Source: Comamonadaceae bacterium (GTDB lineage Bacteria > Pseudomonadota > Gammaproteobacteria > Burkholderiales > Burkholderiaceae_C). From it: a stretch of 52,269 bases of DNA. Under the pieces are notes generated by a model. The model saw nothing but the letters and a program-made list of their open reading frames with translations. It made no database searches and was not told where the DNA came from. Both the position numbers and the translations under genes were made by a program. Below are positions 1 to 8,056 of the stretch, in pieces (position 1 is the first letter of the stretch; the number at the start of each line of letters is the position of its first letter). The stretch is from NCBI GenBank assembly GCA_011391745.1, contig JAABPX010000021.1:1-52269 (forward strand), read 5' to 3'.

Positions 1-1094
1 CCGTCCACGGCAAACGGCACCCGGAGCGCCACCGCGCACAAGAGTTCGTAAGCAATCGTGCCCGCCGCGTGCGCCACCTCATCCACGGGCAAGACGGTCC
101 CCTGGGCGCTGCGCCCCCACAGCACCACCTCGGCGCCCACCCCCACCGGCCCAACGGCGGCCTCGACTGGCGTGAGGTCCACCGTGATCATGTCCATGCT
201 CACGCGGCCCACCACGCGGGTGAGCACCCCAGCCACGAGCACCGGGGTGCCCGTGGGCGCGTGGCGCGGGTAACCGTCGGCGTAACCACACGCCACCACG
301 CCGATGCGCATGGGCTCGGTGGCGGTGAAGGTGGAGCCATAACCCACCGTGTCACCGGCTTGCAAGGACTGCACACCAATGAGTTGGCTGCTCAAGGTCA
401 TGGCGGCTTGTAAACCCCAGGCTTGTGCGGTGCGCTCGGGGTGATCGGGCGCCCCACCGTAACCGGCAATGCCCAAACGCACCCAGTCGGCGCTGCACGC
501 GTGGCGCAAGGTGGCGGCGCTGTTGCTCAGGGTGCGCTCGCCGCTGAGGTCGGCGGTGGTGGCCTCAAACAGGGCCGCCTGCTGGGCAATGCCCTTGGGG
601 CCGTCGGCGTCGCTGAAATGGGTCATGTGTGTGATCTCTTCGACCTGCGGCAAGGCCTGCAACCGTGCCCACGCCGAGCGGTAGGCCTGCGGCGTGAAGC
701 CCAGGCGGTTCATGCCGCTGTTGAGTTTTAAAAACACGCGGTGGCCCTGCTGGGTTTTGTGCGCGGCCAGCCAATCGATCTGCTCGGTGCAGTGCACTGT
801 GTGCCACAGTTGCAGGCGCGAACACAGCTCCAGGTCGCGTGGCTCGAACACCCCTTCGAGCAACAGAATGGGGCCACGCCACCCCAAGGCACGCACACGG
901 CTGGCCTCGTCCAGGTCGAGCAAGGCAAAGCCGTCGGCGCCGCGCAGGCCATCAAAGCTGCGCTCGATGCCGTGGCCATAGGCGTTGGCCTTGACCACCG
1001 CCCACAAGCGGGCATCGGGTGCCGCCGCGCGCGCACGGGCTTGGTTGTGGCGCAGGGCCGCGAGGTGGACGGTGGCGAGGATCGGGCGTGGCAT
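1..1094 (-). CDS. alr: Alanine racemase (3' end cut by window edge)
   Basis: Interconverts L- and D-alanine with pyridoxal phosphate, supplying D-Ala for peptidoglycan in the cytosol. The minus strand reads from an ATG at 1094-1092 without interruption to base 1, giving 364 codons with no stop, so only the last few residues should be missing; family members are about 355-370 residues. The PLP-binding lysine lies in [10 protein letters not shown] (about K35). Further family blocks are [12 protein letters not shown], the catalytic-tyrosine region [16 protein letters not shown] and [12 protein letters not shown]. It is transcribed away from lplT across a gap of about 165 bp. Whether it is the biosynthetic (alr) or catabolic (dadX) form cannot be told here; no dadA is adjacent in view. 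Confidence 0.93.
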   Translation of the reverse strand, partial: MPRPILATVHLAALRHNQARARAAAPDARLWAVVKANAYGHGIERSFDGLRGADGFALLDLDEASRVRALGWRGPILLLEGVFEPRDLELCSRLQLWHTVHCTEQIDWLAAHKTQQGHRVFLKLNSGMNRLGFTPQAYRSAWARLQALPQVEEITHMTHFSDADGPKGIAQQAALFEATTADLSGERTLSNSAATLRHACSADWVRLGIAGYGGAPDHPERTAQAWGLQAAMTLSSQLIGVQSLQAGDTVGYGSTFTATEPMRIGVVACGYADGYPRHAPTGTPVLVAGVLTRVVGRVSMDMITVDLTPVEAAVGPVGVGAEVVLWGRSAQGTVLPVDEVAHAAGTIAYELLCAVALRVPFAVD

Positions 1095-1259
1095 CGAGAA
1101 AACCCCTGAAATCAAAAAAAAGCGCCATTCAATTCGAGCGGCTGTCAAGGCGGGGCCGCGTGCTATAACCCAGCGTCCCCAAAGACAAGACCGCAACTGT
1201 CGCACAAAAACGCCGCTTCACCACCCAGCCCCTTGGGGCCATTCACACCCATCATCCCC

Positions 1260-2537
1260 ATGAAGCGCGGCTTCTACACCATCATGACGGCGCAGTTTTT
1301 CAGCTCGCTGGCCGACAACGCGCTGTTTGTGGTGGCCATTGAGCTGCTGCGCTCGCAGGGTGCGCCCATTTGGCAAACCGCCGCCTTGGTGCCTCTGTTT
1401 GCGCTGTTTTATGTGGTGCTGGCGCCGTTTGTGGGGGCGTTTGCCGATGCCATGCCCAAGGGCCGCGTCATGTTCATCAGCAACGGCATCAAGGTGGTGG
1501 GCTGTTTGCTGATGCTCGTGGGCGTGCACCCGCTGCTGGCTTACACCTTGGTGGGTTTGGGCGCGGCGGCGTATTCGCCCGCCAAGTACGGCATCTTGAC
1601 CGAGCTGCTCTTGCCCTCCCAACTGGTCAAAGCCAACGGCTGGATCGAGGGCCTGACGATCGCCTCCATCATCTTGGGGGTTTTGCTGGGCGGCCAATTG
1701 GTGGGGCCGTGGATGGCCGCCGCCTTGGGCCAGCTCAATGGCTTGCCCTTGGACGCCGAATGGGTCGCCAAGGCCGCGATTGCCTCCTTGGTTTTGGTCT
1801 ACGTTTTGGCTGCGGTGTTCAACCTGCGCATCCCGTTAACGGGCGTGGCCCCAAGACCCATGCCGCGCAACCCCTGGGTGCTCTTGCCCGATTTTTGGCA
1901 ATGTAATTTGCGCCTGTGGCGCGACCGTTTGGGCCAAATCTCGCTGTCCACCACCACGCTGTTCTGGGGCGTCTCGGGCAACCTGCGTTACATCGTGTTG
2001 GCGTGGGCCGGTGCGGCCTTGGGCTACAGCACCACGCAAGCATCGAGCTTGGTGGGCGTGGTCGCCATCGGCACGGCGGTGGGGGCCTTGGTTGCCTCCC
2101 TGCGCATGCGGCTGGACCAAGCCACGCGCGTGATCCCACTGGGCATTGGCATGGGCCTGTTGGTGATCGTGATGAACTTCATCGACAACGTGTGGGTGGC
2201 CGCGCCCTTCCTGATTTTGCTGGGCGGCTTGGGCGGCTTTTTGGTTGTGCCCATGAACGCCTTGCTGCAACACCGCGGCCACAACCTCATGGGCGCGGGC
2301 CGCTCGATTGCGGTGCAAAACTTCAACGAACAAGCCTGCATCTTGGGCTTGGGCGCGCTTTACAGCGCCTCCACCGCGTGGGGCCTGTCGGCCTTTGCGG
2401 CCATCACCGCTTTTGGTGTGTTGGTGGCGGGCTTCATGGGCATCATCGCCTTGTGGCACCGGCACAACCAGCGCCACCACCCCCAGGTGCTGGCGCATTT
2501 GCTGAGCATCGCACGCAACGACGAGCTGCACGGCTGA
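1260..2537 (+). CDS. lplT: Lysophospholipid transporter LplT
   Basis: An MFS-type inner-membrane flippase of about 425 residues that moves lysophospholipids inward for re-acylation. It follows LplT along its length: an early SSLADNAL block, the conserved GAAAYSPAKYGILTELL, LVKANGWIEG after it, and the late VPMNALLQHRGHN and GRSIAVQNFNEQA segments. About 12 hydrophobic spans are visible. The start at 1260 (MKRGFYT) fits the family N-terminus; an in-frame upstream ATG at 1233 would add nine unconserved residues. No strong ribosome site precedes either. In enterobacteria lplT is fused or coupled to the acyltransferase aas; none is adjacent here, so the partner must be encoded elsewhere. Confidence 0.9.
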   Translation: MKRGFYTIMTAQFFSSLADNALFVVAIELLRSQGAPIWQTAALVPLFALFYVVLAPFVGAFADAMPKGRVMFISNGIKVVGCLLMLVGVHPLLAYTLVGLGAAAYSPAKYGILTELLLPSQLVKANGWIEGLTIASIILGVLLGGQLVGPWMAAALGQLNGLPLDAEWVAKAAIASLVLVYVLAAVFNLRIPLTGVAPRPMPRNPWVLLPDFWQCNLRLWRDRLGQISLSTTTLFWGVSGNLRYIVLAWAGAALGYSTTQASSLVGVVAIGTAVGALVASLRMRLDQATRVIPLGIGMGLLVIVMNFIDNVWVAAPFLILLGGLGGFLVVPMNALLQHRGHNLMGAGRSIAVQNFNEQACILGLGALYSASTAWGLSAFAAITAFGVLVAGFMGIIALWHRHNQRHHPQVLAHLLSIARNDELHG

Positions 2538-2587
2538 AGCCATCGACAGTCGGTTGATCGGCTCACTTTGCGGGTCACCGCCGTGTG

Positions 2588-3760
2588 CTACGGGTGGCTG
2601 GATGCAAAACCCTGCGCCAGACAAGCCGGGATGTCCGCCACACCCATGACCGATACCCCGTCTTGCATGGGCCAGCCTTCGGCCACCGGCGCGATGATGT
2701 GGGCGTGCGTGAGTTGTAAGTCCTCACGGGCTTGCCAAAAACCCTTGGTGACTTTGGGGGCGCTGGAAAACTTCACTTCAAAGCCCATTCGCACACGGCC
2801 CATTTCCACCACCGCGTCTATTTCTGCGCCTGCGGCTGTTCGATAGAACGACAAGCTGGCGCCCGCGGGCATGTGAGCCGCAATCTGTTCCACCACAAAG
2901 CCCTCCCAGGATGCGCCGGTGCTCGGGTGCCCGAGCAAATCGTTGACGCTTTGGATCGACAACAAACTGTGCAGCAAGCCGCTGTCGCGCACATAGACCT
3001 TGGGCGACTTGACCAAGCGCTTGCCAATGTTGATGTGGTGCGGCTCAAGCCGTCTGACCATCAAGGCGTTGCACAGGTGGTCCAAGTAGCGAGTGGCTGT
3101 GCTGGCCGCCACCCCCAAGGACATGGCGATGCCGGAGGCGTTGAACATCTGCCCATGGAGGTGGGCCAACATGCGCCAAAACCGACGCATCAACTCGGGC
3201 TCGACGTTGATCCCCAGTTGCGCCAAATCGGTGTTCAAGAAGTGTCGAATCAGCGCGTCGCGCCAATCCCACGAGGCCGCATCGTTGGGCGCGAGCAAAC
3301 TGTTCGGGAAACCACCGCGCAGCCAAAGCCGCTCAATGTCCGCAAATTGCGCGCAGGCCTCACTGGCCAACAAGGGTGACATGTCCACCAAGGACAGTCG
3401 CCCAGCCAAAGACTGCGACTGTTTGAGTAATTTGAACGACGCAGAACCCAAAATCAAGAAACGCCCAGGACGCCGGTCTTGATCAATTTCACCGCGCAGC
3501 TCTTGTAACAACTCGGGTTGGTTTTGGATTTCGTCGAGCACCACCAAGCGTTGGCGATTGGCCGCAAAAAATGCACTCGGGTTGCTCAACCGTGCGCGTG
3601 CCGAGGCGGTGTCCAGATCCAAATAAATGGCCTTTGCCGGATCGGAGGCGAAGTGTTGGGCCAAGGTGGTTTTCCCCACCTGCCTAGGCCCCAAGATGCC
3701 CACGGCAGGGCTCCACTCTAGGTGGGCTGCAATTTTAGGGGTGGCCAGGCGGTCAAACAT
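2588..3760 (-). CDS. AAA ATPase with DUF4143 C-terminal domain (copy 1)
   Basis: A 390-residue P-loop ATPase of the solitary AAA_14/DUF4143 family, whose cellular role is not established. The Walker A motif GPRQVGKT is at about residues 24-31 and the Walker B strand RLVVLDEIQ at about 71-79; a sensor-like GSASFKLLKQSQSLAGR follows. The C-terminal half has the DUF4143 blocks PKVYVRDSGLLHSLL and WEGFVVEQI, then EIDAVVEMGRVRMGFEVKFS, which resembles a degenerate nuclease fold. A second family member lies at 13843-15021. A TTGCAA-17-TAAAAT promoter ends only six bases before the ATG, so the message is probably leaderless, and an inverted repeat overlaps that promoter. Confidence 0.85.
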   Translation of the reverse strand: MFDRLATPKIAAHLEWSPAVGILGPRQVGKTTLAQHFASDPAKAIYLDLDTASARARLSNPSAFFAANRQRLVVLDEIQNQPELLQELRGEIDQDRRPGRFLILGSASFKLLKQSQSLAGRLSLVDMSPLLASEACAQFADIERLWLRGGFPNSLLAPNDAASWDWRDALIRHFLNTDLAQLGINVEPELMRRFWRMLAHLHGQMFNASGIAMSLGVAASTATRYLDHLCNALMVRRLEPHHINIGKRLVKSPKVYVRDSGLLHSLLSIQSVNDLLGHPSTGASWEGFVVEQIAAHMPAGASLSFYRTAAGAEIDAVVEMGRVRMGFEVKFSSAPKVTKGFWQAREDLQLTHAHIIAPVAEGWPMQDGVSVMGVADIPACLAQGFASSHP

Positions 3761-3797
3761 CCTTGCATTTTAAGTATGCGATGATCAATTTGCAAGG
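3761..3797 (-). promoter_or_regulatory. Promoter with inverted repeat upstream of DUF4143 ATPase copy 1
   Basis: Arms CCTTGCA (3761-3767) and TGCAAGG (3791-3797) form a perfect 7-bp inverted repeat touching the ATPase start codon (3760-3758). Reading left, TTGCAA (3795-3790), a 17-base spacer and TAAAAT (3772-3767) make a plausible sigma-70 promoter. Transcription would start at about the ATG. The outer half-site TTCCTTGCAAATT closely matches the repeat before the other DUF4143 gene. Confidence 0.5.
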
Positions 3798-3896
3798 AAA
3801 AATATTCTGGAGCGCACCCCACAGTGGCATCTGCGACAATCCAGTCCCCCGCGCCCCTCTTTGGGGCGCACTTGTTCCATCACCAAGGATAAAAAA

Positions 3897-4586
3897 ATGA
3901 ACACCGTTCATTCGACGAGCCCGGCGCACGCCAGCTCCGCGCCCAACCTGTCCACCCTCGCCACCATCGTGCTGTGCAGCTACATCGCTGCGCAAATGAT
4001 GGCCGACATCGCCAGCCTCAAAATCGGCCACGTCGGCGGCTGGGCGGTCGACATGGGCACTTTCATTTACCCGCTGACCTTCACGCTGCGCGACCTCATC
4101 CACAAGCTGATGGGCAAGCGCGCGGCGCAAACCATCATCTTCACCGCCGCCGGTATCAACGTCTTCATGGCGCTGTACCTGATGGGCGCGGCCTGGGTGC
4201 AAAGCGACGCGGGCTGGGCGGGCAGCGGCCCCGGCGGCATGGACCTGGGCGTGGCCTTCGCCGCCATCCTCACGCCGGTCTGGCGCATTGTGTTGGCGTC
4301 CATCGTGGCTGAAGTGATCAGCGAATTGCTCGACACCGAGGTCTACCAGTGGTTCGTTAACCGCATGGGCCAGCAACGCCTTTGGCTGCGCGTGCTGGTG
4401 TCCAACGCGGTCAGCGTGCCCCTGGACAGCGCTTTGTTCTGCCTGATCGCCTTTTACGGTGAGATGCCCAACGCGGTGGTGTGGGACATTTTTGTCTTCA
4501 ACATGGTCGTGAAGTTCGCGCTCTCGGTGCTGACCCTGCCGCTGATTTACGCGGGCCACAACACCACCGCCAACACCGCCCGATGA
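3897..4586 (+). CDS. yhhQ: VUT-family (DUF165) transporter, probable queuosine-precursor importer YhhQ-like
   Basis: A 229-residue integral membrane protein with about six hydrophobic spans. The family signature is near the N-terminus (Y-I-A-A-Q-M-M-A-D followed by the GTFIYPLTFTLRDLIHK block), and a mid-protein acidic segment VAEVISELLDTEVY follows. The family carries 7-deazaguanine precursors (preQ0/preQ1) into cells that salvage queuosine. The start at 3897 is fixed by AAGGA at 3885-3889, seven bases upstream; an in-frame start at 3861 lacks such a site. Its stop overlaps the next start (ATGA), so it is translationally coupled to the EamA gene. No preQ1 riboswitch pseudoknot was recognised in the leader, so substrate assignment rests on the family alone. 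Confidence 0.8.
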   Translation: MNTVHSTSPAHASSAPNLSTLATIVLCSYIAAQMMADIASLKIGHVGGWAVDMGTFIYPLTFTLRDLIHKLMGKRAAQTIIFTAAGINVFMALYLMGAAWVQSDAGWAGSGPGGMDLGVAFAAILTPVWRIVLASIVAEVISELLDTEVYQWFVNRMGQQRLWLRVLVSNAVSVPLDSALFCLIAFYGEMPNAVVWDIFVFNMVVKFALSVLTLPLIYAGHNTTANTAR

Positions 4587-5506
4587 ACACCCCGGTCCTG
4601 AGCGGCAATGTGCGCAGCATCGTGGCCATGTTGGTCGCGATGCTGTTTTTTGCGCTCATGGACGCGGTGCTCAAGCAACTCGCCGACCATTACCCGGTGC
4701 TGCAAATCGCCGCGCTGCGCGGGCTGACCGCGCTGCCGCTGGTGGTGGTGTACATCGCGCTGCGCCAACGCTGGCACACGGTGTGGCGCATACGCTGGCC
4801 GCTGCACCTGCTGCGCGGCGTGCTGGGCATCGCTATGCTCGCGCTCTTCACCGCCTCGGTGCGCGAGCTGCCGCTGACCACCACCTACACCTTGTTTTTT
4901 GTTGCCCCTTTGCTGATTGCCCTGCTGTCCACGCCCGTGCTGGGCGAGCGGGTGGCGCGGGCGCATTGGTGGGCGCTGGCGGGCGGCTTTGTGGGTGTGC
5001 TGATCGCCTTGCAACCCCAGCACGCGGGGGGCGACTTTTGGGCGCAACTGGTCTCGGGCGGCGGCGCGGCGGCCTTGGGTGCGGCCGCCTGTTACGCCGT
5101 GGCCGCCGTGAGCGGGCGACTGGCCAGCCGCAGCGACAGCGCCGAGAGTTTGGTGCTGTGGATGATGGTGATGATGGGCGTGGGCGCGGGTGTGCTGGCT
5201 TGGCCCGACTGGGTACCGCTGCGCGCCGAACACACGGCCTTGCTGCTGGGCCTGGCCGTCACCGGCTTTGTTGGCCAACTCGCCATCACCGAAGCCTTTC
5301 GCCACGGCCAAGCCTCGGCCGTCGCGCCCTTTGAATACAGCGCCCTGGCTTGGGGCGCGGGGCTGGACTGGTTGATCTGGCAAAGCCTGCCCGGCGCGTC
5401 GGTGTGGGTGGGGGCCTCGGTGATCGTGGCCTCAGGCCTGTTCTTGCTGCGGCACGAAAACCGCTTGGCCAAGACTGAGGTGGAGGCGGGGCAAGATCGC
5501 CCATGA
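4583..5506 (+). CDS. EamA-family (drug/metabolite superfamily) transporter
   Basis: A 307-residue inner-membrane protein built from two EamA repeats of about five hydrophobic spans each. The first is visible in the MLFFALMDAVLKQLADHYP region with the RG-LT motif after it, the second in the C-terminal half with FRHGQASAVAPFEYSALAW, a typical second-repeat signature. The family exports or imports small metabolites; the substrate cannot be read from sequence. The start overlaps the upstream transporter stop by four bases (ATGA), so the pair forms one transcription unit. The last 15 residues are polar and cytoplasmic. Confidence 0.85.
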   Translation: MNTPVLSGNVRSIVAMLVAMLFFALMDAVLKQLADHYPVLQIAALRGLTALPLVVVYIALRQRWHTVWRIRWPLHLLRGVLGIAMLALFTASVRELPLTTTYTLFFVAPLLIALLSTPVLGERVARAHWWALAGGFVGVLIALQPQHAGGDFWAQLVSGGGAAALGAAACYAVAAVSGRLASRSDSAESLVLWMMVMMGVGAGVLAWPDWVPLRAEHTALLLGLAVTGFVGQLAITEAFRHGQASAVAPFEYSALAWGAGLDWLIWQSLPGASVWVGASVIVASGLFLLRHENRLAKTEVEAGQDRP

Positions 5507-5612
5507 AGCGCAGCGCGCTTCAACCCGCAAGCCAGGGTTACCATGGCCTTAAGTCATGGCCCCAAATCACAGGAGAAAAACACGTGTTGTTTAAGCCATC
5601 AAGGAAGCTGAC

Positions 5613-6239
5613 ATGAGCCAAGACCTGGTGTTCGATTTGGGGGGTGTGGTGTTCCGCTGGCAACCCCTGGTGCTGCTGCAAGAACTCTTCCCCGAGCGGG
5701 TACGCAGCGAGGCCGAGGCTCGCGAATGGGCCAGCCAGATTTTTCAGACCTTTGCCCCTGAGGCCGACTGGGCACTGTTTGACATGGGCCAGATCGAGCC
5801 TGAGCCACTGGCCAAACGCATCGCCCAGCGCACGGGCTTGGCCGAGGACGATGTGCGGCACTTGATCGCCAACATCCCCCCGCACCTACAACCCATCCCC
5901 GGCACGGTGGACCTGATGCACGCGCTCAAAGCACAAGGCCATCGGCTGTATTACCTGTCGAACATGCCTGCGGGCTATGCCGACCATCTGGTGCGGGTCA
6001 ACCCGTTTTTCAGCCTGTTTGACGACGGTATTTTCTCGGCGCATGTGCAGCAAATCAAACCCCTGCCAGGCATCTTTGCCACCGCCCAAACCCGCTGGCC
6101 CTTGCGCGGACAGCCGATGTTCATCGACGATGTGCAACACAACATCGACGCCGCCGAACGACACGGCTGGCAAGGCATCCGCTTTGAAACGCCTCAGCAG
6201 GTGCGGGCGGATTTGGTGGGGCGGGGGGTTGATCTCTAA
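5613..6239 (+). CDS. HAD-superfamily phosphatase, YihX-like
   Basis: A 208-residue cytosolic HAD hydrolase. Motif I is VFDLGGVVF with the nucleophile at D8; glycine replaces the usual second aspartate, as in YihX and epoxide-hydrolase-type HADs. Motif II is YYLSNMP, the lysine motif is IKPLPGIF and motif IV is MFIDDVQHNIDAA. YihX removes phosphate from alpha-glucose-1-phosphate, but substrate ranges in this group are broad, so only phosphatase is claimed. The start at 5613 is preceded by AGGAAG at a good distance. The downstream SLOG-fold gene begins 17 bases later, so the two are probably co-transcribed. Confidence 0.85.
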   Translation: MSQDLVFDLGGVVFRWQPLVLLQELFPERVRSEAEAREWASQIFQTFAPEADWALFDMGQIEPEPLAKRIAQRTGLAEDDVRHLIANIPPHLQPIPGTVDLMHALKAQGHRLYYLSNMPAGYADHLVRVNPFFSLFDDGIFSAHVQQIKPLPGIFATAQTRWPLRGQPMFIDDVQHNIDAAERHGWQGIRFETPQQVRADLVGRGVDL

Positions 6240-6256
6240 TACAAACGGCAAAAACC

Positions 6257-6781
6257 ATGAACAGTCCCTCCATTCGCAAACCTCAGGTCAGCGTGCTCGG
6301 CAGCGCCGAACCCGGCTCCGCCGCATACGAAATGGCGGGCCAAGCCGGGGCCTTGCTCGCTCGGCACGGCATCACACTGGTCAGTGGTTGTGGCAGCCCC
6401 GCGACCCGGGTGGCCGCAGAACGCGCCGTTGCCGTCGGCGGGCTGGTGCTGAGCATCGTGCCCCCGGACCAAATGCCACCGGCGGACTGGCCCGCGACGG
6501 TTGTGGTGCCTTGCGGCATGGGCGACGCACGCAACCTGCTCATGGCGCTGTCGGGTGACGCCTGTCTGGTCATCGGCGGGCGAGCGGGCACCATTGCCGA
6601 GGTATGTTTGGCTTGGCTTCATCAGCGCCCGCTCCTGCCCTTGGTCGGTTGTGGGGGCTGGTCGGATTCACTGCCCAACAACCCACCGGACGAACGCCAA
6701 CGTTCACCCATCCTTCCTTGGTCCACGGTGGACGAGCTTGAACAACAACTCCATCGGCTTGAACTCATCCGCGCAAGCTAA
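6257..6781 (+). CDS. SLOG/LOG-like Rossmann-fold nucleotide-binding protein
   Basis: A 174-residue protein resembling the TIGR00725/SLOG group (the fold of LOG phosphoribohydrolases and DprA). It starts with VSVLGSAEPGSAAYEMA, followed by GITLVSGCGSPATRVAAERA in place of the SGGGxGxM loop. A phosphate-binding-like GGRAGTIAEVCLAW stands where LOG proteins have PGGxGTxxE. The LOG catalytic arginine-glutamate signature is not intact, so cytokinin-type hydrolase activity is not claimed; nucleotide or ADP-ribose sensing is the family expectation. It follows the HAD gene closely and ends about 110 bp before the hipB-like regulator. Confidence 0.65.
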   Translation: MNSPSIRKPQVSVLGSAEPGSAAYEMAGQAGALLARHGITLVSGCGSPATRVAAERAVAVGGLVLSIVPPDQMPPADWPATVVVPCGMGDARNLLMALSGDACLVIGGRAGTIAEVCLAWLHQRPLLPLVGCGGWSDSLPNNPPDERQRSPILPWSTVDELEQQLHRLELIRAS

Positions 6782-6837
6782 ACGGTGGCGCGGGGTTTTA
6801 TGGAAAGAAGCCCGGCGCAGCCGAGCGATGGCATAAA

Positions 6838-6893
6838 TTGATATTTAAATCAAAATAATGCCGTATACTGGCTTTTTTTGATGCAAATATCAA
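6838..6893 (+). promoter_or_regulatory. Paired TTGAT-N6-ATCAA operators over the hipB-like promoter
   Basis: Two dyads of the same form, TTGAT-N6-ATCAA, lie at 6838-6853 and 6878-6893, exactly 40 bp apart; the second ends on the base before the regulator ATG. TATACT at 6864-6869 between them is a good -10 element, and TTGATA in the first dyad could be a -35 with a long 20-bp spacer. Two matched dyads spanning promoter and start codon are what an autorepressing HipB-type protein needs. The tract is much more AT-rich than its surroundings. Confidence 0.65.
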
Positions 6894-7154
6894 ATGCAAA
6901 CCCTTCAAGAACTTGGCGAAGCTGTGGCGGCGCGGCGCAAGCACATGGGCCTGCAACAAGGCGCGGTGGCCGCTCAGGCGGGGGTGACACCGGAGTCGCT
7001 GTCGCGTTTTGAGCGTGGCCGAGGCGCGGAGTTTGGCTCGCGCAAATTGTTGGCGGTGCTGGCGGTGCTGGGCGCGGAGCTGAACATCGTGCCGCAGGGG
7101 CAAGCGGGCGACCTAGATGCCTTGCGCCTTGAGCGAGCCAAAGGGGAGCGCTGA
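6894..7154 (+). CDS. HipB-like XRE-family transcriptional regulator
   Basis: An 86-residue DNA-binding protein with one helix-turn-helix of the Cro/XRE type: ELGEAVAARRKHMGLQQGAVAAQAGVTPESLSRFERG, about residues 6-42. Its length and its ATGA overlap with a HipA start mark it as the antitoxin-repressor half of a hipBA module. It should bind the two TTGAT-N6-ATCAA dyads immediately upstream and repress its own operon. Because the following hipA is only a stump, it is now probably an orphan regulator. Confidence 0.8.
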   Translation: MQTLQELGEAVAARRKHMGLQQGAVAAQAGVTPESLSRFERGRGAEFGSRKLLAVLAVLGAELNIVPQGQAGDLDALRLERAKGER

Positions 7155-7291
7155 TGGCCTTGTCTGTGTATGTGCAAGGCCGCGAAGTGGCCACGCTGGC
7201 GCAGTCCGGCGACTTCAAAAGTGTGCTGACCTACCACCCGCAGGTGGCGAGTGAGGACTTCGTCTCGCTCACATCTCGGCATTTAACGTGA
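7154..7291 (+). pseudogene. Truncated HipA kinase toxin (N-terminal 45 residues only)
   Basis: Starting at the ATGA overlap with the hipB-like gene, the reading frame gives LSVYVQGREVATLAQ, then a phenylalanine-lysine/tyrosine segment and EDFVSLT. This matches the start of HipA, which normally runs to more than 400 residues and continues into the kinase fold. Here the frame stops at 7289-7291 and no kinase motifs occur in any frame before the next gene. It is therefore a deletion remnant and cannot phosphorylate GltX. It is too short to be picked up by ordinary gene calling. Confidence 0.75.
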
Positions 7292-7361
7292 AATTGACCG
7301 GCGAACAACCACACGCGCCGAAGCAGCCTCCTGCTGTACTGAACCCAACTTGATTGACAAG

Positions 7362-7653
7362 TTATCCCTTGATCATCCGGGAATGCCAATAGCCTGGCTT
7401 CCTGTCGTCCGGTGCGATTGCCAGCACCAAGATTTCATCACTGCGGTGCAGGTACACGACCGAAAATGGAAATCTTTTCGGGAAAACTCGGCGTGTGCCG
7501 TGATCCCATATCCGGAAATTCGGTCGCTATCGCGAGCGCCCGCTGAACGACCGTTGCAAATCGCTCACCGAGCTGCGGACTGATCTTTGCGTAGTACTGA
7601 ACCTCCCACGCCAACTCGGCCATTGCGGCCTCGTGAAATCGGACGCGCATCAA
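7362..7653 (-). pseudogene. ParE/RelE-type toxin with a single frameshift
   Basis: The minus strand starts well (MRVRFHEAAMAELAWEVQYYAKISPQLGERF, typical of RelE/ParE toxins) but the frame of the start codon stops at residue 71. Shifting frame at about 7455-7470, inside a run of short homopolymers (TTTT, CCC, AAAA), restores the family C-terminus: RFPFSVVYLHRSDEILVLAI followed by RKPGYWHSRM, ending at 7362. The span is 292 bases, three times 97 plus one, so one extra base separates the halves. The restored protein would be about 96 residues, the usual length. It is either a dead toxin, a sequencing error, or recoding. It overlaps the antitoxin stop by four bases. Confidence 0.8.
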
Positions 7654-7877
7654 TTCAGCAGACGTCGAACTTGTACAAATACTTCTTCAGCGGGAATGAG
7701 TTTCGCCGTACCAGCGTCGATATCGGCGATCCGGATTCGAATCTCCTCGTCCCAAGCCGCCTCGACTTCGTCGTCACGTTCGTGCACCGTCGCAAGAAGT
7801 TCCTCGGCCAATCGAACCCGGTCCGCCGCAGGCAGTGTTCGAGCTTGTGAGCTGAGTTCTTCGATGAGGTTGGCCAT
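7650..7877 (-). CDS. Antitoxin of the addiction-module (Unstab_antitox) family
   Basis: A 75-residue acidic helical protein: LSSQARTLPAADRVRLAEEL, HERDDEVEAAWDEEIRIR, DIDAGTAKLIPAEEVF. The late block with a glutamate-valine turn before a short helix is typical of PF09720 antitoxins (TIGR02574), which neutralise ParE/RelE toxins encoded just downstream. AGGAG lies six bases before the ATG. Stop and toxin start overlap as TGATG-type coupling. The antitoxin is intact although its partner toxin is frameshifted, the usual direction of decay. Confidence 0.82.
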   Translation of the reverse strand: MANLIEELSSQARTLPAADRVRLAEELLATVHERDDEVEAAWDEEIRIRIADIDAGTAKLIPAEEVFVQVRRLLN

Positions 7878-7970
7878 GGTGATCTCCTGGTGGAACCTTA
7901 AGTTTATCGCTCAAGAAAGCCCTCAACAATGAAAACTCACGTCTGCGGTGCGGAAGTCCCTATAAGGGGT

Positions 7971-8021
7971 TAGGCCCGCGAACGCGCCCATGGTGGGGCT
8001 GACTTGGAAGGCGCGGGCGGT
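7971..8021. repeat. 51-bp direct repeat, left copy (detached lrgB fragment)
   Basis: These 51 bases are identical to 10368-10418 inside lrgB, in the same orientation. In lrgB they encode the TARAFQVSPTMGAFAGL segment; here they lie in non-coding DNA between the antitoxin and the patatin gene. Identity starts and stops abruptly on both sides. The two copies bracket about 2.35 kb carrying the patatin and HsdR-N-like genes. Confidence 0.9.
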
Positions 8022-8056
8022 CGCCTTTGCTGGGCAAGCGATGAATGCTGGCGCGA

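Noticed and set aside
3761..3896. preQ1 riboswitch before the VUT/YhhQ gene
   Set aside because: No H-type pseudoknot pattern with an A-rich tail could be drawn; only an ordinary ribosome site is seen.
7350..7583. 77-codon plus-strand frame over the toxin region
   Set aside because: It is antisense to the frameshifted ParE/RelE gene, whose two halves both match the family.
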